DNA of 60,111 nucleotides, taken from contig CBDUXT010000024.1 in assembly GCA_965371245.1 (NCBI GenBank), forward strand, positions 1 to 60,111, in the 5' to 3' direction. This stretch comes from CBDUXT01 sp965371245. Lineage in GTDB: Bacteria; Planctomycetota; Phycisphaerae; UBA1845. Below the pieces are notes generated by a model that was given only the letters and a program-made list of their open reading frames with translations, made no database searches and was not told the origin of the DNA. The translations under genes were made by a program, and so were the position numbers. Numbering within the stretch: position 1 is the first letter of the stretch; the number at the start of each line of letters is the position of its first letter. Below are positions 10,848 to 19,281 of the stretch, piece after piece.

Positions 10848-12041
10848 TTACGGACCGGCGGCACCGTGCCGCTTGCAGATTTCCAGTAGCTTGTCGATCG
10901 GAACGGCCTCACGACGATGCCCGTCGATGCCCGTGATCGTCGTCGCTTTCAGCAAGCTGTTGATGATGGCTTCTTCCACGACCTCGCGCGTCGCCTGAAA
11001 CAGCGGCGACAGCGCCTCGTCACGAAGTACGGTCCGCGTGACCGAAAGTCCTCGGTAGCGGTTCGGCACGCGAACGGACTTGGCGGTCGAAAACGCGATC
11101 ACATAGTCACCGCTGCCGTGGGTCATGGGCGACCCGGTGGCGGCCAGACCGAGCAGGGCGCGTCTGGCGAGCCGGGTCAACTGGCGGGCGTTCATCGGCG
11201 CGTCCGTCGCGACCACCATCACGCAGGAGCCCCCTTCCGAGCGGCGGTCGGCGACGGCGCCCTTCAGGTAGTACCGACCCAGCTCTCGCCCGACCGGAGC
11301 GCCGTTGACGGTCAGAACGCCGCCAAAGTTGCTTTGTACGAGCGCGCCGACGGTGAAGCCGCCGAGCGGGTCGGGCAGATGCCGGGAGGCCGTTCCGATC
11401 CCACCCTTCCAGCCCAGACAACTCGTGCCGGTCCCCGCGCCGACGGAGCCCTCTTCAACCAGGCCGCCTCGTGCCGACTCGATGGCGGCGAGCACGTCGC
11501 CGCGTCCGACGTGTTGGCCGCGGATGTCGTTGAGATAGCCGTCGTTGGTTTCGGCCACCACCGGATTGACCGAACGCACGCGTTCGTTGCCCGGCAGCGA
11601 CAGCACGTACGCGGCCAGCGCGTCGGCGACCGCAAAGGTCGAGAGCGTGTTGGTCAACAGGACGGGCGTTTCCAGCGTGCCGAGTTCCGTGACCTGCGAG
11701 AGGCCGACGAGCTTGCCGAAGCCGTTTCCCACGACGATGGCCGCCGGCACCTTTTCTTGAAAAACGTTTCCGTCGTGAGGCAGGATGGCGGTCACGCCCG
11801 TTCGGATGTTGTCGCCGGTGACGATCGTGCGGTGTCCCACGCGCAGGCCGGGCACGTCGGTGATGGCGTTGAGTGGCCCGGGGGGAAGCACACCGATGAC
11901 GATGCCGATCCCTCGCGCTCGGGGGCGCTCTTCGGCGGTGGTCGTGGAACCGCCACCAAGCGCCAATGCCGTCGGCATCGCAATCGTGAGCGCGCGGCCG
12001 CATCGTGCGATCGAGTATCTCAGGGTTCGCACCGTTGGCAT
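10848..12041 (-). CDS. P1 family peptidase / DmpA-like aminopeptidase
   Basis: 397 residues from the ATG at 12041; the frame extends to 12182, but the added residues overlap a dispersed repeat and lack family similarity. S58 enzymes are Ntn-type hydrolases that self-cleave and remove N-terminal residues from small peptides, amides and esters. Signature segments: NAITDVPGLRVGHRTI, GFGKLVGLSQVTELGTLETP, GTSCLGWKGGIGTASR, GALVQSNFGG, and GGSCVMVVATDAPM, where the Gly-Ser is the expected autocleavage site and the Ser the nucleophile. A hydrophobic N-terminus (ALTIAMPTALALGGG) suggests export. A GAGAG stretch precedes the chosen start. The next gene starts immediately after its stop codon. Confidence 0.9.
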   Translation of the reverse strand: MPTVRTLRYSIARCGRALTIAMPTALALGGGSTTTAEERPRARGIGIVIGVLPPGPLNAITDVPGLRVGHRTIVTGDNIRTGVTAILPHDGNVFQEKVPAAIVVGNGFGKLVGLSQVTELGTLETPVLLTNTLSTFAVADALAAYVLSLPGNERVRSVNPVVAETNDGYLNDIRGQHVGRGDVLAAIESARGGLVEEGSVGAGTGTSCLGWKGGIGTASRHLPDPLGGFTVGALVQSNFGGVLTVNGAPVGRELGRYYLKGAVADRRSEGGSCVMVVATDAPMNARQLTRLARRALLGLAATGSPMTHGSGDYVIAFSTAKSVRVPNRYRGLSVTRTVLRDEALSPLFQATREVVEEAIINSLLKATTITGIDGHRREAVPIDKLLEICKRHGAAGP

Positions 12042-12156
12042 ATTGTGGCTCTCGCTCTTCGTGGACGGTCGTTGGATCAGCCCTTCGTCCCCGTGGGGCT
12101 CAATGTACACTGGCCGAGCGGTCGGCTCAAGAAATGCGGGCTCTGCCGCGGGATGA

Positions 12157-12338
12157 GGGTGTGTGACCGAATAGGCGGGCACTTTTCAGAGCACAGGGCG
12201 CCAACCCTGTGACCGGTCTGGTATCGTAGAAGCCCTGCGCTCGTTCGCATGGTGTCCGTGGGCTCGCGCCCCCGGCGCTGACGCGGTGTGCCGCCGTCAA
12301 GATGGCTTTGCACGGCCCGCCAAGACTGTCACACACCC
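12157..12338 (+). repeat. MITE-like dispersed element, copy 1 (182 bp)
   Basis: Ends are a perfect 11-bp inverted repeat: GGGTGTGTGAC at 12157-12167 and GTCACACACCC at 12328-12338. Inward, GGCGGGC is also inverted, six bases further in. Two internal hairpins are present (around 12190-12213 and 12255-12275). It is about 84% identical by eye to 40698-40880. No open reading frame of note lies inside. Confidence 0.8.
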
Positions 12339-12384
12339 GCTGGATGACGAGAAGGGACGCACCCCACACTGGATTCGAACCAAT

Positions 12385-12408
12385 CGCTCCCTCACGGTCG
12401 CGGCTCGG
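12385..12408 (-). repeat. Single arm of the GAGCCGC hairpin family at the 3' end of folK
   Basis: CGCTCCCTCACGGTCGCGG matches the right arm of the full copies at 7427 and 59331. The folK stop codon lies within it, so the last residues of FolK (SEPRP) are encoded by the repeat. Confidence 0.75.
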
Positions 12409-12976
12409 AAAGACGGATCGTAATCACGTCGAGGACGACATCCGGTCGCTTGACCAACCGGCTGGTGGAACGGAGTGAATCGGCGATCGTTGAGAGTGTC
12501 TCACCGGTCAGGGGATGAACGAACGTCGGTGCCAACTCCGCCAACGGGATCGCCACAAACGCCCGCTGAGTGATCTCGGGATGCGGCAGCGTCCAGTCGG
12601 GCGTGACGACGACGGCATCGCCAAAGACGCAGAGGTCCAGATCGATCGTGCGCGCCGCACACCGGTCGGCGGCTCGCACCCGGCCGAGGTCGGCCTCGAT
12701 GACGCGCAGCAGGCGGCGCAGGTCGTCCGGGGGTTGGTCGGTCAACACGAGGACCGCGGCGTTGAGGTAGTCCGGTTGATCGGGTGCCCCCACGGCCGGA
12801 CTCTGGTAGACCGACGAAACGGCCGTGATTCGGCAGTGCTCGTCCAGTTTCCGTATGGCCAACGGCAGATGGCGCTGCGGCTCGATGTTCGAGCCGATCG
12901 AGATGAAGGCTTGCGTGGACAAGGTTCTGGTTCGGACGGCCTCTGTGTCTGGCACGCCAAGCCGATTGCTGGGCAT
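12392..12976 (-). CDS. folK: 2-amino-4-hydroxy-6-hydroxymethyldihydropteridine pyrophosphokinase
   Basis: 194 residues from the ATG at 12976 (the frame is open to a GTG at 13040). It transfers pyrophosphate from ATP to 6-hydroxymethyl-dihydropterin in folate synthesis. Motifs: AFISIGSNIEPQRHLPLA near the N-terminus (GSN-x-x-P family signature), SSVYQSPAVG, DQPDYLNAAV, and RTIDLDLCVFGD (RxxDxDLL-type catalytic Asp pair), followed by LPHPEITQRAFVAIPLAEL. FolB lies immediately upstream on the same strand, giving a folB-folK pair of consecutive pathway steps. The coding end runs into a dispersed repeat arm, and another arm of the same family lies just upstream of the gene. Confidence 0.93.
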   Translation of the reverse strand: MPSNRLGVPDTEAVRTRTLSTQAFISIGSNIEPQRHLPLAIRKLDEHCRITAVSSVYQSPAVGAPDQPDYLNAAVLVLTDQPPDDLRRLLRVIEADLGRVRAADRCAARTIDLDLCVFGDAVVVTPDWTLPHPEITQRAFVAIPLAELAPTFVHPLTGETLSTIADSLRSTSRLVKRPDVVLDVITIRLSEPRP

Positions 12977-13001
12977 GTGCCATTCGAGGGGTTGGTCCTT
13001 A

Positions 13002-13026
13002 CCGAGCCGCGACCGTAAGGAAGCGG
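13002..13026 (+). repeat. Single arm of the GAGCCGC hairpin family upstream of folK
   Basis: CCGAGCCGCGACCGTAAGG plus AAGCGG matches the left arm of the full copies. With the arm at 12385-12408 it brackets folK in inverted orientation. Confidence 0.75.
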
Positions 13027-13091
13027 AAGTGCCTCGAATCACCCGCTCGCGGCTGACCGCGTCCCTGCCGGCGCGACTCCGCTACCCCGCG

Positions 13092-13448
13092 CTATTTCGC
13101 GCGTTCCAGCTCGACGCCCACCGATCGGGCGAACCGCACCGCACCCGGCTTTTCCACCCGAACGCGCACGCGGGACACGGTCTCTTCCGCCAGACACAAC
13201 CGGGCGATGTCCTCCGCCAAGGCCTCGACGGTGAACCGGGCGGAAGACTCGACGTGCTCGATCACGCGTTTGGTCACGGTTCGATAATCGACCGAATGGG
13301 CAAGGTCATCGATGGCGGCGGCCTGGCGCACGTCCGTGACGAGCACAAGATTGATGGTGATGTCCTGCCGCTGCTTGCGCTCCCAGTCGTTGACGCCGAG
13401 TATCCCGCGGACCAGCAAGTCGTTGATCAGGATTTTGTCTTCGGGCAT
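13092..13448 (-). CDS. folB: Dihydroneopterin aldolase
   Basis: 118 residues, the usual length for FolB. It splits 7,8-dihydroneopterin into hydroxymethyl-dihydropterin, the FolK substrate. Motifs: DKILINDLLVRGILGVNDWERKQRQ at the N-terminus, with the conserved G-V-x-x-W/E-R-x-x-Q block; HSVDYRTVTKRVIEHVES in the middle; FTVEALAEDIARLCL; then RVRVEKPGAVRFARSVGV, with the conserved KP. The gene precedes folK on the same strand with about 115 bp between the coding parts. A 62-nt motif shared with 50716-50777 sits in its upstream region. Confidence 0.93.
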   Translation of the reverse strand: MPEDKILINDLLVRGILGVNDWERKQRQDITINLVLVTDVRQAAAIDDLAHSVDYRTVTKRVIEHVESSARFTVEALAEDIARLCLAEETVSRVRVRVEKPGAVRFARSVGVELERAK

Positions 13449-13860
13449 GGGAAGGAATCCATCGGTGTACTATTGCTCTTTCACGTATAACTCTTCGGGT
13501 TCGGTCTACGCCGTGTCTAGCCTCTACACTGCAGAAGAGCAGTGGCACACCCGAAGACTTAGGCGTGAAGATGCACTCGGGAGCCAACAGCGCCAGGCTT
13601 TCCCGGCTCGCTACGTCGAAAGCCGCGCAGCGGCAGTTGAAGCGCGCGGCCAACCGATCACTCACCGGAGTATAGCGAACGGCCACCGGGACACCACTTC
13701 CGCGCCGGGTCGGTCATCAGGTCGAGCGCCAAACCGGTCGAGCGCCCGCCGGCGGATGATATCGTACGCTTTGGGTGAAGCCTCGGTCTTCCGCACTCCG
13801 TTTCCCGCGGTCCGCGATCGACCGTGATCAGGGGAAGGAATATCGGATGCCAAATCAGCC
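13449..13860. other. Intergenic region upstream of folB and the diguanylate cyclase
   Basis: About 410 bp between divergent genes; promoters for both must lie here or overlap the repeat arms. The only clear structure is the 62-nt motif at 13481-13542. No convincing gene was found on either strand. Confidence 0.4.
13481..13542. repeat. Two-copy 62-nt conserved motif, copy 1
   Basis: Shares the core CTTCGGGTTCGGTC and GCCGTGTC with 50716-50777; about 41 of the first 49 aligned bases match. It is not part of the other dispersed families. Function unknown. Confidence 0.6.
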
Positions 13861-15207
13861 GTGACCCAGAATCCAGCCAGCCCGGCACCCACGCCGCAGA
13901 CGTGTGTCCCATCGATGACACCCGCGTTCGCGCGACGCCTTCGCCGTTCGCTTTTCTGCCTCATGCTTCCCGCTGTCGTCTTGTCCGTCGTCTCGGCCGA
14001 GCGCTTCCTGTCGCACTATGAAGCCAAGGCCCAGCAAGAGCGCGCGAGAATCTGTGCCGCGGCGCTTGTTCCGGGGCCAAATGGCGACCTTTCCGCAAGC
14101 GCCAGTCGCCTGGGTGACCGCTTTGATCGACTGATCGCCGTCGCCACCCTCGACCGGTTCGGAAACGTTGAGACCGTCTATCCGGACCGAACCACGCGCC
14201 GGCGGGCCGTTCAGGCTGTCCTGGATAGCGTCGAACGCACGGCAACCATCGCCTCGCCGGTCGATGGAGCCCCTATTCGCGTACGCGGCGTGGTCGTGCC
14301 GCTCAACGGCAGCGATTCTCCCGTCGCGCGCGAAGCGCTGATCGTGCTGGTGGCCGACTCGTATGGGCGGGCGGTGATGGGTGCGGGCGTCGTCCTCACT
14401 GTGGCCCTTTTCCTGGTCTCGGCGTTCGTGTCGGTCAGGATGCGGCAATGGTTCGAGGTGCGGATCGCCTCGCCGCTCCGTGCGATGGGCCGTGTGATCG
14501 CCGACCCCAAGCACCCGTCACTTCCTCTACCGATCAGCGCAACAGCTCAATGGAGCGAGACTCGGGACATCGTCCTGCGACTAGAGGAACTTTCGGGGCG
14601 AGTCGCGCGCGAGGACGAACGGTTCCGGCAGCTCGAGTCGAGAACCCGGTACCGGATTCGAGAGACGGAGGCCGGCTTCGATCGCAAACTTCGCTACGCC
14701 CACCGCCGGGCGACGCTTGATGTCTTGACCGGCCTGCACAACCGCATGTTCCTGGAGGAAGACCTCGAACCGATGTTCACGAATCACCAAGCTGCCGGGC
14801 GCGACCTGGCCGCCATCATGATCGACGTCGATCACTTCAAACAGTTCAACGACTCTCAGGGTCACCCGCGGGGCGACGCACTGCTCAGCTTCGTCGGCTC
14901 GCTCCTGCGCGGCGCGTTGCGACCCACCGATCAGGCCATCCGCTATGGCGGCGACGAGTTCCTGGTCCTCCTTCCGGGTACGGACAGCCGCCAAGCCGGC
15001 TGTGTGGCCGACCGAATACGAAAACTGTTCGGGCAATATGCCAAGTCGCAGGCGAAGGGCGAAAAGCTCACGCTCAGTGCCGGCGTCGCATCGCTAAGAG
15101 CCGACGCCCCGGTCAACGGGCAGCAGTTGATCGCAAAGGCGGATGCCGCATTGTACGCCGCCAAGCGGGGAGGAAAAAACGCCGTGGCCAACTTCCGCGC
15201 AGCGTAG
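13861..15207 (+). CDS. Membrane-bound diguanylate cyclase (GGDEF)
   Basis: 448 residues with GTG start at 13861, or 430 from the ATG at 13915. GGDEF proteins make cyclic di-GMP from two GTP. The N-terminus has a transmembrane segment (LFCLMLPAVVLSVVSA), a ~110-residue extracytoplasmic sensor region, a second one (GAGVVLTVALFLVSAFVSV) and a linker with HAMP-like and helical character. The catalytic domain shows DVLTGLHNRMFLEE, IDVDHFKQFNDSQGH and RYGGDEFLVLLPG: an intact GGDEF motif. RPTD five residues before GGDEF fits the inhibitory I-site, so product inhibition is likely. No EAL domain follows. The signal sensed by the periplasmic part is unknown. Confidence 0.92.
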   Translation: MTQNPASPAPTPQTCVPSMTPAFARRLRRSLFCLMLPAVVLSVVSAERFLSHYEAKAQQERARICAAALVPGPNGDLSASASRLGDRFDRLIAVATLDRFGNVETVYPDRTTRRRAVQAVLDSVERTATIASPVDGAPIRVRGVVVPLNGSDSPVAREALIVLVADSYGRAVMGAGVVLTVALFLVSAFVSVRMRQWFEVRIASPLRAMGRVIADPKHPSLPLPISATAQWSETRDIVLRLEELSGRVAREDERFRQLESRTRYRIRETEAGFDRKLRYAHRRATLDVLTGLHNRMFLEEDLEPMFTNHQAAGRDLAAIMIDVDHFKQFNDSQGHPRGDALLSFVGSLLRGALRPTDQAIRYGGDEFLVLLPGTDSRQAGCVADRIRKLFGQYAKSQAKGEKLTLSAGVASLRADAPVNGQQLIAKADAALYAAKRGGKNAVANFRAA

Positions 15208-15257
15208 GAAACCGGTCGTGAAGTGTCATCCGTGCCGCGCGTGTGGCATGCCTAAGC

Positions 15258-15390
15258 TGGGTGCCCCATCCTTCGCTCTTCGCTGGGTGCCCCATCCTTC
15301 GCCTCTTGCGAAGGGTGGGGGACGGACGGCGCTCCCGAACCGTCATCGCGGTCATCCGTCCCCCACCCTTGCTTCGCAAGGATGGGGCAG
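15258..15390. repeat. Inverted-repeat element between convergent genes
   Basis: A 26-bp direct duplication starting GGGTGCCCCATCCTTCGC is followed by a perfect 16-bp inverted repeat, AAGGGTGGGGGACGGA (15311-15326) with its complement at 15355-15370, and an outer pair GCCCCATCCTT / AAGGATGGGGC. It probably folds into a long hairpin between the cyclase and the giant repeat protein. A half copy is at 8204-8245. Confidence 0.7.
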
Positions 15391-15398
15391 CCGCTCAT

Positions 15399-18300
15399 CT
15401 ACTTCGACCTTGTCGCGCGGCGCAGTTCGCCCGAGGTCCGGGGCGAGCCGGGGATCACGATACAGTCGGTCCCCTCGAACGCGGTTCCATCGTGCAGCGT
15501 CCCGCGAAGAACAAGCTCGATGCTCTCGCCGCGTGATGACCCATCCAGCTTGAGCGCGCGAGTCATCTCGACGGTCGAGAACTTCAGCGACAGGTCATCA
15601 ATCCCGTCCGGTCCCTGTTCGCGGCACACGCAACCCTCGTCGGCAAACGCGGTGGCCACGTCCTCGATGGCTATCTTGGGACCGTTCCGTTTCCGCACCG
15701 GTGACACACTCTCGCCCACGCCGTCGGCACGGGCCAGCGTCAACGAGTCCGAGTCGATCGTGGCCACGTCGAAGTCAACGCTACCGAGGATAGCGACGGG
15801 CACCACGCCCTTGCTCTTCGGATTCACCGGGTTCGGGCAGCTATCCGGCTTGATGTCGAGATTCACGGGCGTCGGGGGTGGAACGCACCAAAACATGTAC
15901 GCGGCCCCGCAACGCCCATGCCCCTCGTCGCAGCGATCCTGGAACGCTCCCACAATAGAGGTCTCTCCGCTCACGGAGACGGAAACCCCGAATTGGTCAA
16001 AACTTTCAGCAACGACCGGCGTCAGTTTCTCTTCCTCAACCCAAGAGGTGCCATTGGATCGGAATACGTACGCCGACCCGCAACGGTCCCCCGCAGCGCA
16101 TTCGTCGGCGGTTGCCCCGACCAACGCCGTATTGCCACTCACGGAAACGGAAGAACCAAACCCGTCACTCGCCTCCGCGTCGGAAGTGGTGAGCTTCTGG
16201 TCTGAACGCCAGGTGGTCCCGCTGAACCGGAACGTGTACGCCGACCCGCAATCCTGTCCGGGCGCCAGGCAGTCATCCCCCGGCGCCCCCACCACGGCCC
16301 GATCTCCGCTCACGGCGACTGATGACCCGAACCGGTCAGAGGCTGCCGCGTCGAAGGCGGTCAGCCTCCTCGTCCCAAACCAAGAGGTTCCGATGAACCG
16401 GAAGATCCACGCCGCGCCGCAGTCGAGCCCAGCCGCGCAGTCGTCACCGGGCGTTCCGACCACGGCAGTGTTCCCGCTCACGGAAACGGAGACTCCAAAA
16501 TGATCCCTCCTGAACCTCCATCCCCCAGATTCGATCAGCTTCTGCTCTTCGTCCCAGGAGATCCCGTTGAACCGAAACATGTATGCCGCACCACATTCGA
16601 AGCACGATGGGAACCCATGGCGGGGTGCCCCCACCAAGGCCGTATCTCCGCTAACCGAGACGGAAATCCCGAACCCGTCACAAATCACCCCGTCAGACGC
16701 GAGCAACTTTTGCTCCTCGATCCAAGAGATCCCGTTGAAGCGGAACACGTACGCCGCACCGCACGGTGCCGCGCCTCGTGCCCCGACCAGGATCGTGTCC
16801 CCGCTCACGGACACCGCACCACCGAAGTCCGCGCCTTCCCTCTCGTCGGAGGCGGTGAGTTTCTGTTCCTCGACCCAGGTGTTTCCGTTGAGCCGGTACA
16901 CATACGCCGAACCGCAGGGCACCGGACCGAAGAAGGAATCACATTCGTCTCTCTCCGCTCCCACCACGGCAATGTCCCCGCTCACCGATACGGATAGCCC
17001 GAACAGATCAAACTCCGCCGCGTCGGAGGCGGTCAGCTTCTGCTCACGACTGCACTCACCGCAGCCCTGCGGGCATCTCGAGCGGCAGTGAAAGGAGAGT
17101 GGAACGGTTGGTTGAGACCCGGGCTCGCAAAGGCAATCCGTGCAACCGACGCCTCCGTCGCATTCCTCCCCCGGATCGAGCCTGCCGTTTGAACATATTG
17201 AGCGGCAGTCACCGGACAGGGGAACGGTCGATTCAAACCCGAGGTCGCAAACGCAGTCCGTGCATGCGAGGCCGCCTTCGCACTCCTCCCCCGGATCGAG
17301 GCTGCCGTTTGAACATATTGCGCGACAGTCAACGGACGGTGGGACGGTCGATTCAAAACCGCCGTCGCAAAGGCAATCCGTGCACGCTAGGCCGCCGTCG
17401 CATTCCTCGCCCGGATCGAGGCTGTCGTTCGCACAAGTGGAGACGCAGTCAAAGGACAGAGGAACGGTTGGCACAAAGCCGGGGTCGCAGGCGCAATCCG
17501 TACACCCGAGCCCCCGATCACATTCTTCGCCTTCCTCTTCGTCGAGCGTGCCGTTTCCGCACGGTGGCATTGTGTTCTCGTACCACGCGATCGTGTCGTC
17601 AATGGTAGACGCGGAGAGGATGTCCGTGTCGCCGTCGCCGTCCACGTCCGTCGCGAAAACGGAGCCGGCCCCCTGGGCCGTGGTCGAAATCAACCGCTCG
17701 GTGAAGCTCGGGGGCAGGCCGCCGTCGCTCTCGTACCACGCGATCTTGCCGTCACCAAACGACGCGGAGATGACGTCAATGACTCCGTCGCCGCCAACGT
17801 CGATCGCGAAGACGGATTGGGGTCCGTCAGCGCCGGTCGAGATCACCCGCTCGGTGAAGGTCGGGGGTGAACCCCCATCGCTGTCGTACCATGCGATCTT
17901 GTTGTCACGAAATGACGCCGAGAGGACGTCGGTGTCGCCATCCCCGTCCAAGTCCGTCGCAAAAACGGAGACGGCCCCGTCGGCGGTGGTCGAGATCAAC
18001 CGCCGGGTGAAAGTTGGGGGCGAGCCGCCGTCGCTGTCGTACCACGTGATCTCGTCGTCAAAGAAGGACGCCGAGAGTACGTCGGTGTCCCCGTCGCCGT
18101 CCACGTCCGCCGCAAAAACAGAAATGGCCCCGTTGGCTGCGGTCGAGATTACCCGCTCGGCAAAGGTTGGGGGCGAGCCGCCGTCGTTTTCATACCACGC
18201 GATCTTGTCGTCAAAGGTGGACGCGGAGAGCACGTCGGTGTCGCCGTCGCCGTCCACGTCCGTCGCGAAAACGGAAAGGGCACCGTCCGCGGCGGTCGAG

Positions 18301-18812
18301 ATCGGCCGCTCGGTGAAGGTCGGCGGTGAGCCGCCGTCGCTCTCGTACCACGCGATCTTGTCGTCGAGGTCCGATGCGGAGAGGACATCGATGTCGCCGT
18401 CGCCGTCCAAGTCCACTGCGAAGACCGAACGGGCGCTGTCGGCCGTGGTCGAGATCACCCGCTCGGTGAACGTGGGGGGGGAGCCGCCGTCGCTTTCGTA
18501 CCAAGCGATCTTATCGTCAAAGCGTGACGCGGAGAGGATGTCGATGTCCCCGTCGCCATCCACGTCCGCCGCGAAGACGGATTGCGCCGAGTCGGCACTG
18601 GTCGAGATCACTCGTTCGGTGAACGGGATCTCCACGCCCAGGGAAGGGAGAGCAGCCGCCGCGCGGGAGGCGGTCAGCTTCTGTTCTTCGATGCGCTGGG
18701 CGCGAGCGTGCGCGGAGCCGAAGCCGATCATCATCGCCGCCAAGGCGCACCGGAAACCGTGGTGCCGCCGGACCCGCCGGCCCTTTCTTCCTTCGCTCTT
18801 CACTGAATGCAT
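15399..18812 (-). CDS. Giant secreted VCBS/FG-GAP repeat protein with Cys-rich repeats
   Basis: 1137 residues from the ATG at 18812, chosen because a purine-rich GAGAGGA precedes it and a signal peptide follows (ALAAMMIGFGSAHARAQ). Modules in order: seven 51-residue VCBS-type repeats with the calcium loop DVDGDGDTDVLSAS and ending KIAWYESDGG; four 40-42 residue Cys-rich repeats (NGSLDPGEECEGGLACTDC type); seven FG-GAP-like repeats with EQKLTASD, SVSVSGDTAVVG and CGSAYVFRFNG, predicted to form a beta-propeller; and a C-terminal domain starting LDIKPDSCPNPVNPKSKG that ends many secreted proteins of environmental bacteria. Probably a surface adhesin or scaffold. Fragments of the same family occupy 58332-60111. 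Confidence 0.8.
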   Translation of the reverse strand: MHSVKSEGRKGRRVRRHHGFRCALAAMMIGFGSAHARAQRIEEQKLTASRAAAALPSLGVEIPFTERVISTSADSAQSVFAADVDGDGDIDILSASRFDDKIAWYESDGGSPPTFTERVISTTADSARSVFAVDLDGDGDIDVLSASDLDDKIAWYESDGGSPPTFTERPISTAADGALSVFATDVDGDGDTDVLSASTFDDKIAWYENDGGSPPTFAERVISTAANGAISVFAADVDGDGDTDVLSASFFDDEITWYDSDGGSPPTFTRRLISTTADGAVSVFATDLDGDGDTDVLSASFRDNKIAWYDSDGGSPPTFTERVISTGADGPQSVFAIDVGGDGVIDVISASFGDGKIAWYESDGGLPPSFTERLISTTAQGAGSVFATDVDGDGDTDILSASTIDDTIAWYENTMPPCGNGTLDEEEGEECDRGLGCTDCACDPGFVPTVPLSFDCVSTCANDSLDPGEECDGGLACTDCLCDGGFESTVPPSVDCRAICSNGSLDPGEECEGGLACTDCVCDLGFESTVPLSGDCRSICSNGRLDPGEECDGGVGCTDCLCEPGSQPTVPLSFHCRSRCPQGCGECSREQKLTASDAAEFDLFGLSVSVSGDIAVVGAERDECDSFFGPVPCGSAYVYRLNGNTWVEEQKLTASDEREGADFGGAVSVSGDTILVGARGAAPCGAAYVFRFNGISWIEEQKLLASDGVICDGFGISVSVSGDTALVGAPRHGFPSCFECGAAYMFRFNGISWDEEQKLIESGGWRFRRDHFGVSVSVSGNTAVVGTPGDDCAAGLDCGAAWIFRFIGTSWFGTRRLTAFDAAASDRFGSSVAVSGDRAVVGAPGDDCLAPGQDCGSAYTFRFSGTTWRSDQKLTTSDAEASDGFGSSVSVSGNTALVGATADECAAGDRCGSAYVFRSNGTSWVEEEKLTPVVAESFDQFGVSVSVSGETSIVGAFQDRCDEGHGRCGAAYMFWCVPPPTPVNLDIKPDSCPNPVNPKSKGVVPVAILGSVDFDVATIDSDSLTLARADGVGESVSPVRKRNGPKIAIEDVATAFADEGCVCREQGPDGIDDLSLKFSTVEMTRALKLDGSSRGESIELVLRGTLHDGTAFEGTDCIVIPGSPRTSGELRRATRSK
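17577..18641 (-). repeat. Tandem 153-bp VCBS repeat array (seven units)
   Basis: Seven units of 153 bp (51 codons), each containing a near-identical block around GTCGAGATCACCCGCTCGGT. Similar units recur at 59820-60111, so recombination between the two loci is possible. Internal differences are few and clustered. Confidence 0.8.
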
Positions 18813-18946
18813 GCTTCCTCTCCCAGGGTGACACAAGAGAAACCCAACCCGCGGACCTCCAGTGTATCAAATCACCGTGAAATCACCAAGACAGGGACCG
18901 GGGTAGAGAAGTGCCTTATTGTGCGACGGAATCGGGGTTGGTGGGT

Positions 18947-19110
18947 CTTCAGAGCACCGGTAGAACCGGCTTGCCGGCGGGCGCGAGCCCGGTGACACAG
19001 TGACGCCCCCGAAAACCTGGCGCCAAACCGGTGACATGCCAACGCATGGGTCCGCGGGCTGGCGCCCGCGGCTCTGATTCGGTGTACACGCCTGGCCGGA
19101 AGTGTCAGGG
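18947..19110 (+). repeat. Diverged relative of the MITE-like element, copy 3
   Basis: Contains the two hairpin blocks of the 12157 and 40698 copies in the same order: CAGAGCACCGG with GGGCGCGAGCCCGGTGAC, and GGGTCCGCGGGCTGG with CGCCCGCGGCTCTGA. The first is interrupted by about 17 bp. It ends CCGGAAGTGTCA, as does the copy at 50081-50184. It fills much of the 18813-19281 intergenic region. Confidence 0.6.
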
Positions 19111-19281
19111 CTCCGACTTCACCGATGCATGCGACGCTCGCTTGAACCAGGGTGACGCGCCGACTACGATCTTGACGCGCCACCAGAGGCTGGATCGTAC
19201 TCGACGGCGCGAACCAGCGGTCGGCGGCGCGAGCCTGTGCTTGACAGCGAAAACCCGCCGTCGGTGGCCGGCGCCGGGTGC

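Noticed and set aside
12350..12400. Possible tRNA 3' end (T-arm-like TTGGTTCGAATCCAG on the minus strand)
   Set aside because: The T-arm pairs, but no acceptor partner, anticodon arm or CCA fits at the proper distances. At most a fragment of a tRNA; it lies next to a dispersed repeat arm.
16500..18831. Long plus-strand frames opposite the giant repeat protein
   Set aside because: They are reverse shadows of high-GC repeat coding sequence (Ser/Pro-rich), not genes; the minus frame has modules, signal peptide and RBS.
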